From NCBI GenBank assembly GCA_034509425.1, contig JAVTVJ010000143.1:2915001-2979000 (forward strand): 64,000 bases of DNA, read 5' to 3'. The notes beneath the pieces are model-generated. The model was not told where the DNA came from, ran no database searches, and worked only from the letters and a program-made list of their open reading frames with translations. The translations under genes and the position numbers were made by a program. Shown here one piece after another: positions 32,813 to 46,200 of the stretch. Origin of the DNA: Eopsaltria australis. Lineage: Eukaryota > Chordata > Aves > Passeriformes > Petroicidae. Within the stretch, counting starts at the first letter, position 1. Every line of letters begins with the position of its first letter.

Positions 32813-35554
32813 GGAGCACTGCCTTCTGTTGCTTAACATACATTTGTAGCAGTATTACAAAGTGTCCATTGACCCTTTCAGTACCCTTTGTGTTTTTGGA
32901 AAGTTTGGAGGCTATTAAGATTTTCCAGGTTTCTTTGGAAGATTTTGAACTCACCTTATATTTTCTGGCAAGGGTTTTATTTTGTGACCATATACTGTTT
33001 TGGTGAGAGACAGAAGATGCTGCCTCAAGTGTAACAAAAGGGCTTCTCTGGAAGAATTTTTTCCCTCTGTTTCTAGGACAACAAGAGACATGAGAAAGAA
33101 AAGATCCTGCAGCATCACAGAAGAGCCAAATTGGGGCTTGGCACTGCAGAGCCCTGCAGCTGACTGCCAGGGTACTACAGACTGTACCCCCTCATCTCCA
33201 CCCACAACCCTGCTTGGGCTAGGGCTTGCAGGAAGGAGGAACTGTGGTCTGGTGGGTAGATGAGCTGTTCTCCTTCAAGGGCAGGCCTTCTGGCCTCTGA
33301 AACGTGATATATTTCCTGTCCTGCTTTATTCAAGGGAGCATTCCTTTTGCTTCTGCAGCAATCCTGGAAAAGTTGCTGAGCACTTGTCTCCTGTGGCTGC
33401 AAGGAATGGGGATGCTCACCAGCAGCCTGCAGGATTGCAGTCCCAATCAGTAAACTTTTTGGCTACACTGGTCTTCTGGCTTTGGATTGTCCTGTATAGG
33501 CACACAGCCCTTTCCCAAAAGCACTGACAGACACTGCAAGGTCTGCATGTGCCTCTCTGCTTTCCACACCTCTGGTGGTGACAGCTGTGAACGGACACCT
33601 GCAAAGGGTCTCAAGAAAAGTGGTGCCAAGCACACTCACAGTACAACATGAATATAAAACCCATGAGAGGGTCAGAGCCAAAAATTCCTGGTGTCTACAT
33701 CCTCCAGAAGTCTGCATTGCTTGGCCTTTGCTAGAATGGCTCTTGCAAAAGGTGCAAACAAGCAAAATCTACCATCAAAGTGGAAGTGAATAACTCAAAA
33801 TGAGGAGCAGGGCTCTTACATATCCCTTTTGTGATAAAAATTAGGGAAAAAATGTGATTTAGTTAGGTTGGAACTCCTGCATTCCCATTCAGCAACCCTG
33901 GGGGAGTGCATGGCTGGATCATTACAACTTCATTGCCATTCCCCACTTCAAACAGCGAGTTGAGCTGTGTGACACTGGGAGCAGGGGAGGAAAAAGCAGC
34001 TGAAACAATGGTGGATGGAAGTGAGAGAGAGAAAATAGATGGGAGAAACAGAAAGGGGGAAAGGCCACAGTATCAGGAGGAGAAAAGATGCCCAGGGCAC
34101 ATCCCACAAGGTTTTGTTTCCCGTACAGGTGCTGGGCAGAAGACCTGCTTTTTGCCTAGGAAATAGCCTCATTAATTATGGCTGTTGAGTATGGGAATGC
34201 AACAGCTCTTTGCCATTCTGCTGCTGGGGTAGCCTGTGACCCGAGCCGTTCGGGTTTCCCAAGCATTTAGCAGTGTGGTCATGCTAATTTAGTTCGGTTT
34301 TTCAAAGGCTTGTGGGGAAAAGTCCTCTTCTTCCCAGAGGCATTGAAAGTTTTGACCTCCTGACCCTCCCTTTTAGTAGAAGGTTCAAAAGCAGCATTGC
34401 AGCTGTTAAAGTTTTTCTTCATGCCTCAGTGCTTCTCTGATGGGGGACCAAGCTGGTGTTTATCTAGGCTTGACCTCTCTTCTTTGAGCCCAGAGATGTC
34501 TCTTTCGTTCAGTGCTACAGGCAGGGCAATGCTGGAAACCTCCCTGCCTTGCCATTCACTCCCTCCCTGCCTGCAAATGCACCAGTACCCATCACTAATC
34601 CATCCCCCACCAGGAGCTGGGGTTCCCGGCACTGATCCCATTTGTCCATCACGCTGCAGATTCATTTACATTTAATCCACCATGACTTGTCTATGCAACA
34701 CGACCCTCCTCCAGCTCTGATGCTGGAACCCATTTGGCTTCCAAAAGTCAACTGCTAGTTTCAGGGGAAGAAAAAAAATTCCCCTTCCCAACAGGCTGGC
34801 CTGGCATGGACCTTTGGTGTCTCATCCTCCCCTCCACTGCCAAGGCTCATTATTTGCAGGGGACATCTTCCCCTTAATTTGCACCTTTGTCACACACCAC
34901 ATCCAGGGTGACAGGCTCCCTCTTCCTCAAGGGCCGAGATCCATCACAGCACTTGAGCACAGGTTTAATGTCAAGCATCTTGTTTCAGGATGTCGCTCAC
35001 ATATCACATCTGAGACATTGGAGAGAGATTGCCTGATTTGTAACTGTTGTATCCTGGATATTTATTCACAGCTTTTCAAGCCAGGACAGGAGTAGTGCCT
35101 TCTGCTTTAGCACAGGTCTCACCAGCTCATCTCAATGCTGAAGCATTAGGTTAGGATGCAAAGTGAGGTAACGCAGGAGAGGAAACGTCTCTGAACTACT
35201 CGTCCCTAGAGCTGTGGGATTAACCACATTCACACCGGCAGATTAGGGTCATTAACGTAGTCATTAAAAAAAGGGAGAGTCCTACTGTGAATAATGGCAG
35301 GTGCTTCACGCACTGGCAGGTGCCTGGTCCCTGTGGTGGAGGCTTGAAGGTGATGAGGTAGTGATGAGTGTGAGACATCATGCCAGTAGCAACACTCCCC
35401 CTTTTTACACCTGTCCTGCCATCTGAAAATGGAGGCAAGCACAGGAATGTGCATGGATGAAGGGCTGAATTGCCCTGGATCATGCTCCCCAGTGCCCACA
35501 TTGCAGAGCACTCTGCAGAAAGCTGATTGTGGTCAAAGCTGGGCTAGGGGCCTG

Positions 35555-35765
35555 CTGTCTGGGCTCCTGCACCCCTGCTCAGTTATTATCTCTTTAGGTG
35601 AGCTCAGCTTCTCGAGCTGAAAAATCGGGATAATGTTTACTTTGCTTCCAGGGGTGTGGAAGAATAATTAATTAATGTTTATGAAATGCTTTCAGATCCC
35701 TGAACAACAGGAGTGAGATAAGCAGCAAGGGTTCATGAGGTAGGTGGAAAGCGTTATGATGAATT
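35555..35765 (+). repeat. Ancient SINE/MIR-L2-like tail
   Basis: The series AATCGGGATAATG, then TTAATTAATGTTTATGAAATGC and CAGATCCCTGAA, follows the order of the 3' half of MIR/CORE-SINE consensus elements (GGGGATAATA, TTAATGTTTGTAAAGCGC, GAGATCCT). It is heavily diverged, as expected of an amniote-age insertion. The assignment is from memory of the consensus. Confidence 0.5.
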
Positions 35766-38700
35766 ATTGCGATTCAAAGGTAAATTACAGTTATTGCTGC
35801 CTAATAAGCAGACACAGCCATTAGCCTCTGAAAATCTGATTTCTAACTGTGTTAGCTCCTTTCCCCCTTCTTCTTCCTAACAAAAATGTGGTTTCATCTT
35901 TGCTACTCACACCCAGTTGAAGTTGACTATAAGAACCTGATAAATCATGCGAGGCTGACCCTGGGGCTTGCAGATGAGACCTGCAGCAGGACAACTCGCA
36001 CCACTGCCATGAGCTTTTCACCTCTGATGGCATCTGGAGGAAGCAGACCACTCTTCCTTTGCAATGGGGAGCATCCCCAGATGCAGTCTCCCATCCAGCT
36101 TCAAGCAGCAAACTTGCTGTGTGATCTCCAAAGCTTGTGGCAGGTCAGCAGGTGAGAATGCCTAGATGTGATCCCACCACTCATGTTTGCCACCCCTCAG
36201 GTGGACTGGGAAACATGTCCCTGTGCAGGGCTCTAGCCCAGCCTTTGCTCAGAAGGGCTTAAATCCCAGGAAAGGCCTTGCACTGGTGATGGGTAGGAGG
36301 GCACGTGGGCAGTGACACAGTGAGCAGGCACATGGGAGCTCAGAACTGCTCTAAGCTGAGCTGGAAACAGTCCTTAGGCAGTTTGGCCATCTTTGCCTGG
36401 AAACCAAAGCGAACCTGACCTGTTTTAAAGCACTGTGAGTAATGTGAATCCCAGGCTGATGTGAGCAGGTTTTTCTGGTTCTTGCTCCAGCTATTCCCCC
36501 TCCTTCCCTGCCTGGGCTCCTAGTTTCGAGCTGGGAGGGCACCTGAGCCTGGCACAGCTTCCACCCTTCAGGACACCTTTTCCTGATCTCTACCTCTGCC
36601 ATTCCCATTGGCCCCTAATTGCTTTTCCAACACCATGCCTCAGAAGCCACCTGCCAGGCTGTGCTCTCAGAATCCCCCCCATTACACATCCAGTCCCACA
36701 TTTTCAGTCTCACAGCCCTCTCACACCACCAGCACTGGAGGTTCTCTCCTACACCTCGCTCTGCTGAGGTTGCAGGTGTCAGAGCAGAGCAGTCTTGCAC
36801 CAGCTCTGTGCCTTGCTGGTACCCAAGTGGGGACCTTGGGCAGAAATAAGGAGAGTCCCAAGCCTGGATCACTTTTAGTACTGACTTGGACATCCAAGAC
36901 CACCTCTACACACAAGCTCGTAAAGTACAAGCAAGCTTTCTAGTTTCTAATTGCTCATTTAATATTCAAAACCTTTCTTAAAAAAAAAAAAAATTCCCTG
37001 CTAGGAGACCAGGGTTATGTATGAAGACCCCGATTCAGTAAGATAGTTACACCTGGGTTGGAATACAACACTGAAAAATTAAACCCCTGCAGGATTTAAG
37101 CCCAAGTTTCAGTCCTGTTGAGTCAAAGGTCTTTGGAGAACAGGACTGAAGGCCTAAAATCATTCCAGTTCCTCTGTGCCTCCCTGGAAATCCCAGTCTG
37201 GTGGGAAAGCAGCTGTCTCTTTCAAAAGTACAATGAAGATAACAATAGTTATCCTTGGTTGATCAGGTCCTAACTGGGTCCTATATGCACCTGAAACACA
37301 CAAATTATACCTCAGCAAAGAAGAACAGAGATTTTTTGTTTTCCTCTTTGGCAAAATTTTTCAGTCTTTATTTTAATTTTGAAGACAAATTGCTATAATC
37401 TTCAAGGGACTGAATTCTTATTAGCCATCGATTTTACATGAAGATGTTATTTGTCAGGATATTTATCTGCTCTCCATGTCCAGAGGACTCGAGTAGGATC
37501 GGTAATGTCAACTGGAATTCGTTTGCGGAGCCAAATAGAAAATAGATTTTATAGCCTACTCTGCTAAGAATAAATAGTACCCAATACACTGCAAAGTATC
37601 ACTGCCTTCTTAACACAGGTTTTCCTAGTAACTACATAAATCATGCAAACCAAGTCGCTTTTCCATTTGTATGTTAGTGGCATGCCTGAAACAGAAATAT
37701 CATCCAACAGATGCACATTCAGCATGTATCTTCCTTTCTATTGGAAAGTCAGTAAATTGGCTTTTGCTTCCATAATGCTGAGCTCTTGGCAAATTCTGAG
37801 CACAGCCGTACTCAGCACTCAGCAGGCAGCTCTAATAACAGGCGACCTAAACAAGAGGGAGGATTCAGACTGCCCTTGCTAACCGAGATTTTCCACCTCT
37901 TAATAGTCAATATTTGCCTTCAGGCTGTGGGTTACTTAAAGAAGTCAGGCCAGCCCTGTACCAGTGAGGCTTTGCAAGGTGCTGCTCATCTTCTGCAGCG
38001 TGTGAGCCAGCACAGCCCAAAACACACACAGCAACCCCGAGGGGAACATGTCACAACACATGTAGTCCCCTCCAAACAGCACTCTGGCCAGGCCTGTTTT
38101 CCTACCAAGCATCCCCCTTTTCCCCCCAGGCATGGGAAACATGCCTGGCTGCCATTCAGAGTGGGAAACAACTGAAAAGCCAGAAACTTTAGACAGGATG
38201 AAGCCTGGACTGTGTCGCCCTCAACAAGTGGGAGTTTTAGAAAACAGCACCTTTGTGAAACCAGAGAGAGAAAACAATACAGAGCCTGGCATGGGCAATG
38301 AAATATGTATGTACCTAGGACCTCATCCAGCCCTCTCCCGACACTGTACCTCTTGCCTTTGCATTCAAGGGGCACTGGATCTCATCCAAAAACGATGCAG
38401 GGGAACAAATGTAGCCCTGGCAACCCCACCGAGGGCAGGGAGGAACAAAGAGGACCCCCGGGCTGAATTTGTTTCTATTTTTAATCCTTATCTTTACCCA
38501 TCACCCCCATGCATGGAAAGAGGCTTCTCAGCTGTATAGATTTGCATTGCTATGGGAGTTTGAAGTGATAAAACATTTGGCCTGCCTATTCAGAAGCAAT
38601 TAGTGATTCAAAGCAGCCTGAGACATCTTAAAGGGGCCTGGTCTTCCAAGAGACAGGTGCTCTGAGCTGACTTCTGAGGAAAACAAAGTTTTTTAGAAAA

Positions 38701-41504
38701 AATAAGTCACTGGCTGCTTGAAAATACAGTTCCTTCAAGACTTAGTAATGAAAAATAAATATTGTACAGAAAATTCCAGATTAGGCTGGTAAAATCTGGG
38801 AGGAGGTGGGGAGATAGGCCTGATTTACAGTGCTGGTAGAAGTAATGTTTATCTATCTATTGAACACAAATAATTTCTGTTTTTGTGTTACGGGTTTCCC
38901 CTCCACCAGCATGACTAACACAGGCAGAGCCATCTCCCACTGAGGCTGCCATCCCAGCATCCCTGTCCCAGCAGCATCAGCCCTAAGACAGAATTTCTCA
39001 CCCCCATCTCCTACCAAGAGAGGAGATATTTTTTTGAGCATTGCTGCCCTTAGACCTTTAAATCTACCTCAGCAACAGGGAAGCTTACCAGCCTTTAATC
39101 TGACTGCAGTGACCGGCACATCCTTGCTGCCACTCTTGCAGGGCAAACCGAGGAAAGGAATGAGACCTGCACCACAGCCCATGCTGTTACAGGCTCTGGC
39201 AGGATGAGAAGCCCTGGAAAGGCAGCATGGGGATGACTAGCTCTCAAGGTCCCTGGGAAAAGCCAGGAAAACCCATGCTAAGGGCAAGATTGCCCATGCA
39301 GAGACATCAGAGCAGGACAAGCTGGTATACAAATGTCCAAAGCAGTAGAGAAAGCATCCACACTCCCCCTGAAGGAGTTGTCCTGGGTGTCCTCCCCATG
39401 CAGCTCCTTTTCTGCCTTTATCACCAGGAGACAAAGAGTTTCTTGCAACAGGCAACTGAGAGCAAATTGAGGCTTTTGCTTTGTGCTGTGGAAGCTCCAG
39501 CTTCTTTCTATCCCCATGCTATTGAGTTCTGCTGACACAACCACTGAATTGCTGGGTTCAGGAGAAAAAAGGGAGGAGGAAGAGATCTCTGACTTCCATC
39601 TGGAGGCATCTTCTCCTCCCTACTGTACTGTGTACAGCACCTGGACTCCCTGCTAAAGCATCCCAGTCAGCCAAAGTCGTTTCCACTACACGTGCCACGT
39701 TGCCCGGGGGCTGCTGCTGGGGCTTTGCCAGGCAGAGAACAGCACAAGAAGACTGCAGGAAAGGGTAGGGCTGAGTTAAAAAAAAAATAAAAGGATTTCT
39801 TCCAGAGTGTACTTGAGAGCTGATAGGGCAGAGGGCCACAGCTGGCAGGGGATGCATTTTAAACTGCTTTTTAATCTGAGAGGATATATCCATCACCATC
39901 TCTAACATCTGTCTGGCAAGCTGCATAGGTGGGGGCAATAATCTCCCAGGCTGTCATATGCAGAGTAACTAAGAGAAACCAGGCAGCAGATACATTCAGC
40001 AGCCCTCAGGGGCTGCCAAGGCACAGCACTGGTTGTGAGCAGGTGCTGCTTGGCCCCAGCAAGAGATGGAGGAACACCCAGGTGGTGCAGATATGTCCCT
40101 TTTCCCATAGTACTGTGGGAATTAAATGTTCATTGGGGAAAAACATAACTTCCATTACATGCAGCTCTGCAGGGCTTAAAGAGCATCTCGGCCACTCAGC
40201 TCCAGGGCTGGTTTAGTGTGATTCAACACAAGTCTCCAGCTGAGATCAGAGCCTGCAGCATGCACTTGCACGCAGATGGGGACATCTCCTACCCCAGCAG
40301 CTTACAGGCTGGAGAATAGTAATAAAAGGAGAGACAGAAAATACTTCTATTTCCCAAACATTAAACAAAACTTCCAGATGCAGCTTAAATGCAAAATACA
40401 CAGCATGCAGATATCAACCTGCATCTTCAGGCACTTATATGTCCTTGTGCAACTGATCCCAACTGGACTGATTTTTGCCCAAGCTACAAAGCATCAAAGG
40501 CAGAGGCATGAATTGCAATTGCTTTCACTGGTCCCAGGTTGCTAAACATGCGCTTCCCTGCCCATGCAGAAATCACTTGGCCAAACAAGGGACCAGACCT
40601 GCAAACCTATTCCAGGTGCTCTTCAGAGTGTGCTACACCTGCAAGAACAACCTAGATTTAGGGCAAGGTCATAAGCAGAAGTGAAATACAAAAAGCAGCA
40701 GTAAGGAGGAAACCACAGGTGTTGTGGAAGAGGCCCAAGACACCTGTCTGGGGCTAAGCTTGGAAGATCCATCAGCCCTCACGGCATCTGCTGTGTTTCT
40801 TGTCTCCTCAACAGTAGCTGTTTGTGTGGATATCTCACTTTCCTTAGCACATACACATGCACCATCAGGTTTTAACTCCCACTGTCGCAAAGACATGTTA
40901 AAGATGTGACCCTGAAACACTGGAAAGGTTCAGAAAGCCAAGCACACTCACAATCTTAAACATTGGGGCTGTACTGCTTTATGAGTTGGAAAACTGGTGT
41001 GGGACAAAGAGAGTACTAAAATGCCAGCAGTTATCCCTGTGAATCAGGTGTCAGAGAGGATAAACAGGGTCTAATGGCAGCTTACAGGAAGGACTTTCCC
41101 AGATCTTATAGGACCCTCAAGACTATAAAGCAACCACCTGGAAAAACACACCGGGCAAGAAGAAAGAGGAGGTACAGCAGGACCAGTAGGCCTGGACGTG
41201 GACCATCTCCAACCCACTGCTGGTACCACCATTTACCTCCTTCCTCCCAAAGGAAATTTCCACCCACCCTGGTCCACTCGTGTGACAAGTTTTTCCTCCC
41301 CACCTCTGCTCACGTGTGACTATATCAGCTGTTTTTCAGCCAAGAGGATGCTTCACACAGAAGGGATCCAGAGACAAGCCTTGTAATTAGGACACGGGTG
41401 CCACCCACCAGTTAACCCTTCCTCCTTCCTCATTTAGCCTGGGAAACATACAGCCAGGTTTGTTTATATTGCACATCCAACTTATCATTTGCACATTCTG
41501 CTTT
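35766..41504. other. Intergenic, no gene recognised
   Basis: AT-moderate sequence with an A13 tract near 36980. No conserved exon, RNA gene or clear transposon is seen. AT-rich stretches at 37300-37650 and 38560-38880 have a composition often seen in conserved non-coding DNA, but conservation cannot be judged here. Confidence 0.5.
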
Positions 41505-41705
41505 CTGTCTTCAAAGCACTTCAGCAGGTGTTTTGCAAGCTTCTTCCCAACCCTCCTGTGACAAAGGATTCGGACAGGGGATGGAAGGGGATCAGGGAAG
41601 AGGAAAGCTAAATAATTTGCCCCAGAGCAAAAAGAGTTGGCAGTAGATCCAGGATCGACACTCAGCAATTCCTGCCTCTGAATCTCATGCTCTGATCTTT
41701 TCCTG
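41505..41705 (-). repeat. MIR-like SINE, reverse orientation
   Basis: GCTAAATAATTTGCCCCAGA, then GGCAGTAGATCCAGGATCGA, then a CTGAATCTCATGCTCT end. This matches the order of the reverse MIR consensus (TAAGTAACTTGCCCAAGG, GGCAGAGCCAGGATTCGAA, CCCATGCTCTT), so it is a recognisable tRNA-derived core SINE. Confidence 0.65.
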
Positions 41706-43184
41706 CACCCCACTCCCTTCAGGTTTAAAACTGGTACTGGGAAGCCTGATGCTCATCTTGGTACCAGAGAGCAGGTTCAAGGGATTTCCTTCAGGTCACA
41801 CCCACTGGACCCTGTGGTCCTGGACCAACAACTAAACTACAAATTCAAACATCTGGCAATGGTTTGTAAACCCTTGATTAGCACGTTTCCCTTAAGAACA
41901 CCACGGGTAAGAGAAGGGAAAGGATTCATCCATTCATCCAAGCTCCGTTTTGGATCAGTTAAAGCAGTCAGTGGTGAGCTGACAGCCTGCACTCCCCTCT
42001 TCATTGTGCCTGCACTACTCTTGGGGCAGAGAACTGGATCAAGGACTTGTCCAGCTGTAGAAAATCCCTAGGGGAGAATTTGTTTTTTCTGCCAGACCAA
42101 TGCCTCTGCATCAAGCAGTTGGAGAAATGCTCGTGCCAACAAAGAATAAGGTGGAGCAGTGAGTGCTTGTATCAGGCTGCAGAATGAGAACAGCTTAAAC
42201 TCCTTTTCCCATCAGTAGCCACAACAGTAGAGCAGCTCCAGGCATGTCAACGGAGCTTCAGCAGTCTGGACCAGCACTATCATTTCTATCAGCCCCTACC
42301 TGGAAACACCTGGTCCAATCGCCCAAAATTCTAAATATATTGATACCCTGCCACAGCTTTATTGTTGGCACTTCTGACTTCCTAAACCCCTTAAATAATT
42401 GCTGGACTAAGAGCAGCCCCTCTCCTGGGCCCACAAATTACATATTTTCTCCCCATCAGTGGAACAATCTTGTACTGGTGTTTGTTTTGCTGGTTTTGCT
42501 GCAGTCTTTCTCTCTTGCTACGGAGGGAGAGGAAAGCTCATTAAGAGAGAAGAGACACATTCCCCATCTTTGTCTTTTAACCACAAGGCAAAATGGAGAG
42601 GTTCTAGCAGATAAAGAGCCACCTAACCAGAGCATTCTTGGTACCAGACCCACTGAGGAGCACCTCCCTGGGGTGAGGTGAGAGCACCACTGCCAGCCCC
42701 TTTGTTCTATCAGTCCCTTTGCCCCTACCTAAACCTGCCATTTGCTCCTCTCCTGTCACTGTGAGTCAAGGCTCTGCCACTTGCTTTGCTTCAACCCTCC
42801 CAGATCTAAAATAGACATGAGGCATACAGCATCTTCCCCAAAGCCCTCCAGGACCTGCTGATGAAGACTCAAGAAGCATTAGAGGACTCTAGTGTCACCA
42901 TTGCTTTGGGGATTACTCCTTTCTGGGGTATGAGAAGCTGGCAATTAAAGGGATCACGTCTCCAACCCTCTCCTTCATGAGCAGGGAGGGCCAAGCAACT
43001 TCCGCTTCTTCACTGCTGGGTATGCAGGGCAAACAAACACAAAGTGCTAAGGCTGGAGACCACAGGCACTGGGGAGCCTGGAGCAGCACTGGCGACAGCC
43101 TCAAACACTAGGGCCAGGTGAGGACTACCAAATCCACATACATGCAGGCTGAGTAATATCCCAAGGAGCCCAAACATACATGGA
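41706..43184. other. Intergenic, no gene recognised
   Basis: No coding, RNA or repeat signal recognised beyond ordinary intergenic sequence. Confidence 0.45.
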
Positions 43185-43262
43185 AATAGCTGAGACTTGA
43201 GAAATCTTGCCCAAGGGCCAACAGTGAGTGACCGCACCAGCTTATGTAGATCCCACATTCAT
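43185..43262 (-). repeat. Possible MIR-like fragment
   Basis: GAAATCTTGCCCAAGGGCCA followed by ACAGTGAGTGA resembles the reverse MIR core (TAACTTGCCCAAGGTCACACAG). It is short and diverged. Confidence 0.4.
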
Positions 43263-46200
43263 TACAAGTAAAATTACTGTCTCCCTTTAATAACATCATT
43301 AATGATGTCTGCTGTCCTAGGAACCAGGATTGCTTGGACCTCACATCTATGGAGGAAATCTGAGTTTAATCTGAAGCCTTCTGGTGAGTGAGCTTTGCCA
43401 GGGTCCCTCTGCTCCCAGACCTCTCTGGTGTCTAATGGAGGCTTGGTCCATGCCAGCCCTTCCGAGAGTCAGTCAGTGAGTATGTCTGTCTTTCCTTCCC
43501 TCCTTCCCATTTTCACAACACTGGTAGGTGTCCTCAAGCAGAGCATCTCTACTTCTCAACAGTGTTTAAAGGGTATGAAGAGAAGGAAGGAGCACAAACT
43601 GACAGGCACACTGGTCCTACCACGACTGTTTTTTCTTTAAGAAAGCGACAGGAGAGAAAACAGACCAAGCATTATTTTTCTTGGTGAGGAGAAGGGATAA
43701 TTTCCTGTTCATGATTCAGTGCTGTCATGTGGAGACAATGACTGTCCTTTATCCTCCACACAGCTTTGTCTTTAAAACACCGCTCATGCCAGCACACCTC
43801 TCCAGGTAAGGTGCAATTACCTGGGAGTTCACTGGCTCATCACTAGCAATTACCCAACTGCCCTGTGTCCTATCGACCCACCCTAATCACTACAGCCCTA
43901 AAACTGGTAGCTCCTACAATAAATACCATCATTAAACCTCTGGGAGTGAATTTACTACCAGCCACGGAGTGATTGCTTGCTGGGGTCACTGCAAACATGC
44001 AAACTGAACAGAAGGATTGTTATAAAATACGATCCCACTCAAATAAAAGCAGATGCTATTAGCAAGCAACAGGCACTGTTTATTCCATAAAATACCAGGA
44101 AAGACAAGTTATTTAATGACTGACTTGTTATTTAATTTGGGAAAGTACTGCCTCACTGGGGCTAATGTTCCCAGTTCATAAACTGCCTCGGCTGAATTGT
44201 AGGGGAGATACAGAGTGAGCTGAATTTGTTCCTGTTTATGGCCTGCAAGGTGTGGGTTTGTTTTCCCCTCTCTTGGGTTTCAGACTGACATTACTGTTCA
44301 TGGGTTTAATAAAGCCTGAAGAATGTACTGGCCTTAACCCTTCAGAGAAACAAGTCTTATTTGAACTAATTGGAGCAGGGAGAGCTGTTGGTCCAAGTAG
44401 GAACATCATCCAGTCCCAAGCTGCTCAATTTTAAAACACGATTGTTGAAAAAATAATTACAAATTCCCAGTTTGTTTAATTCACCTTTAGTGAATTCTCA
44501 TGTTTATTTGTTTAAAGGCTCATCTAGGTCAAACCTCCTCTTACTACATGGGACAGATATTTTTTCTTAACTTTCATTTAGATACAAAAAGCATCACTGA
44601 TTCTCACAGATCTAGTAACTGGGTTTTCTAGGCAAAGCCTCTACTGCTCTAAGCCCACCACTCCAAAACTGTAAACTTTGGCAACACTTCAGTATGCAGG
44701 ATATATTTTTTTAAACTTGTGCTACATATTCCCATTTAAACAGTGAAAAATGATATATGTAACAGGCATGACCCTTTCCCTCTCTCTAATCCCCCCACAG
44801 CTCTGGGACAAGCTGACTCTGCTAATCTTACCCCTCCAGGTCATCAGTGCGAATCCAGGTCAGCAATAACACACTGCCAGCAAAACCCTCTCTGCTCATT
44901 TTGTGATGCCCCTCTGCCTTTTCCTGCCACTGGGATGCTGAGGAACTGCTCTTCTACTACGAGCATGATACTAGAAGGAATCTCCAAGTCTCATTGTGCC
45001 TTTGGATCTATGAGAAAGAATTCTTTGGGCAGGTCTCAGCCCTGTGCCCTAACAAGTAACACAAGCTGTGATCCAAAAGGTCTCCCCCACTTGCAGCAGC
45101 AAGACCCGAGTAGTGGCTCTGCTTTTCAATGTGTGCCACTGAATCCATGCAGGACACCAGCCCTTCCATGAGCTCACCACCAGCCACTGAGGCAGGAAGC
45201 TCCTCTGGGATGGCTGGTACCCTGTGGAGGTGGTTTCTCATCTTGGACAGCTTGGATGTGCCCTGTCATTAATGGCTGGCACATCTTTTCACAGGTATGT
45301 CTCTGCTAGCTTTGACAGGTGCAAAACGGGCTGTGCTGAGTGCTGCCTCCCCGTGCCAGCAAACATCTTCCTCCAGTCAGCTCTTTGCATCTCTGCTCGC
45401 ATCTTCCAGGTGCAGGAAAATGCCTTGTCTTTACAGCACGTCCCAGCAATGCCCTTTGCTTTCCTGCCCACAGCTGAGCCCTGGGGCGCCCTTCCCTCCT
45501 CACCCCGCAGCTCCAGAGGGACGGACGTGCAGGTGGGTTGCGCTGGGGCAAAACCAGAGCAGCTCTCTATCGGCAGGAAAAGCTACTTAATTTCAATGTA
45601 AAGCCATCTTCTTCTGCACATCTCAGAGCCCCGGGTGCCCTGCAGGGCTTTTGTGAGTTTGATTAATCAGGCGAACCCAAAGCTAGCCAAAATCCCCTGC
45701 TCCGTCCTCTTGGGGCAAGAGAGCTGACCACACAACTGTTGGAAGGCGCCTTGACTCCCTCCTCCCTGCACAGCTTCTCCCCAGGCATCCCTCCCACTTT
45801 CAGGACCCTCGCCAAACACCAGTGATTTTCCCATCCCTGCTCCCAGCTGAATCCAGCTCCGCTGCCGTGTCTGTGCGGGAGCACAGGTGCCGCCTGAGCC
45901 ACCGTGCGGAGTCACTGCCGGCGGCACCTGACACCCACAGCTGTGAAACTCATCCCAGCTCCCGGCTGGGGCGGGGGCACGGCCCGGGACGGCGCACAGG
46001 GTACCTGGAGGAGGGCCAGTGGCCCTGCGCGCTGCTCCTCGCCCGCGATGCCCGTCCCTTCCCAGCACCCGCCGTGCTCCCGGAGCCGAGTGGGGACGGG
46101 AAAGTCTGGCTCCTCTGCTTCTCGTTGCCAGGACACCTTGGCGTTCAAACCTAAGCTGGGACCAATCAGCCCCGGGGCTGGGGAGCACCAGCCCCACGTC

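Larger units (their letters stand above)
30161..35554. other. Intergenic, no gene recognised
   Basis: Ordinary mixed composition. Contains a CT repeat with an adjoining AT tract (32725-32812) and two plus-strand acceptor-led open segments: 31715 onward, and about 33079 onward after TTTTTTCCCTCTGTTTCTAG. The last is open for some 60 codons in one frame but has no recognisable domain. Nothing else stands out. Confidence 0.5.

Noticed and set aside
33000..33263. Plus-strand 87-codon frame crossing a strong acceptor at about 33078
   Set aside because: The acceptor is good but the frame is open on both sides of it, so splicing and translation signals disagree; no family match.
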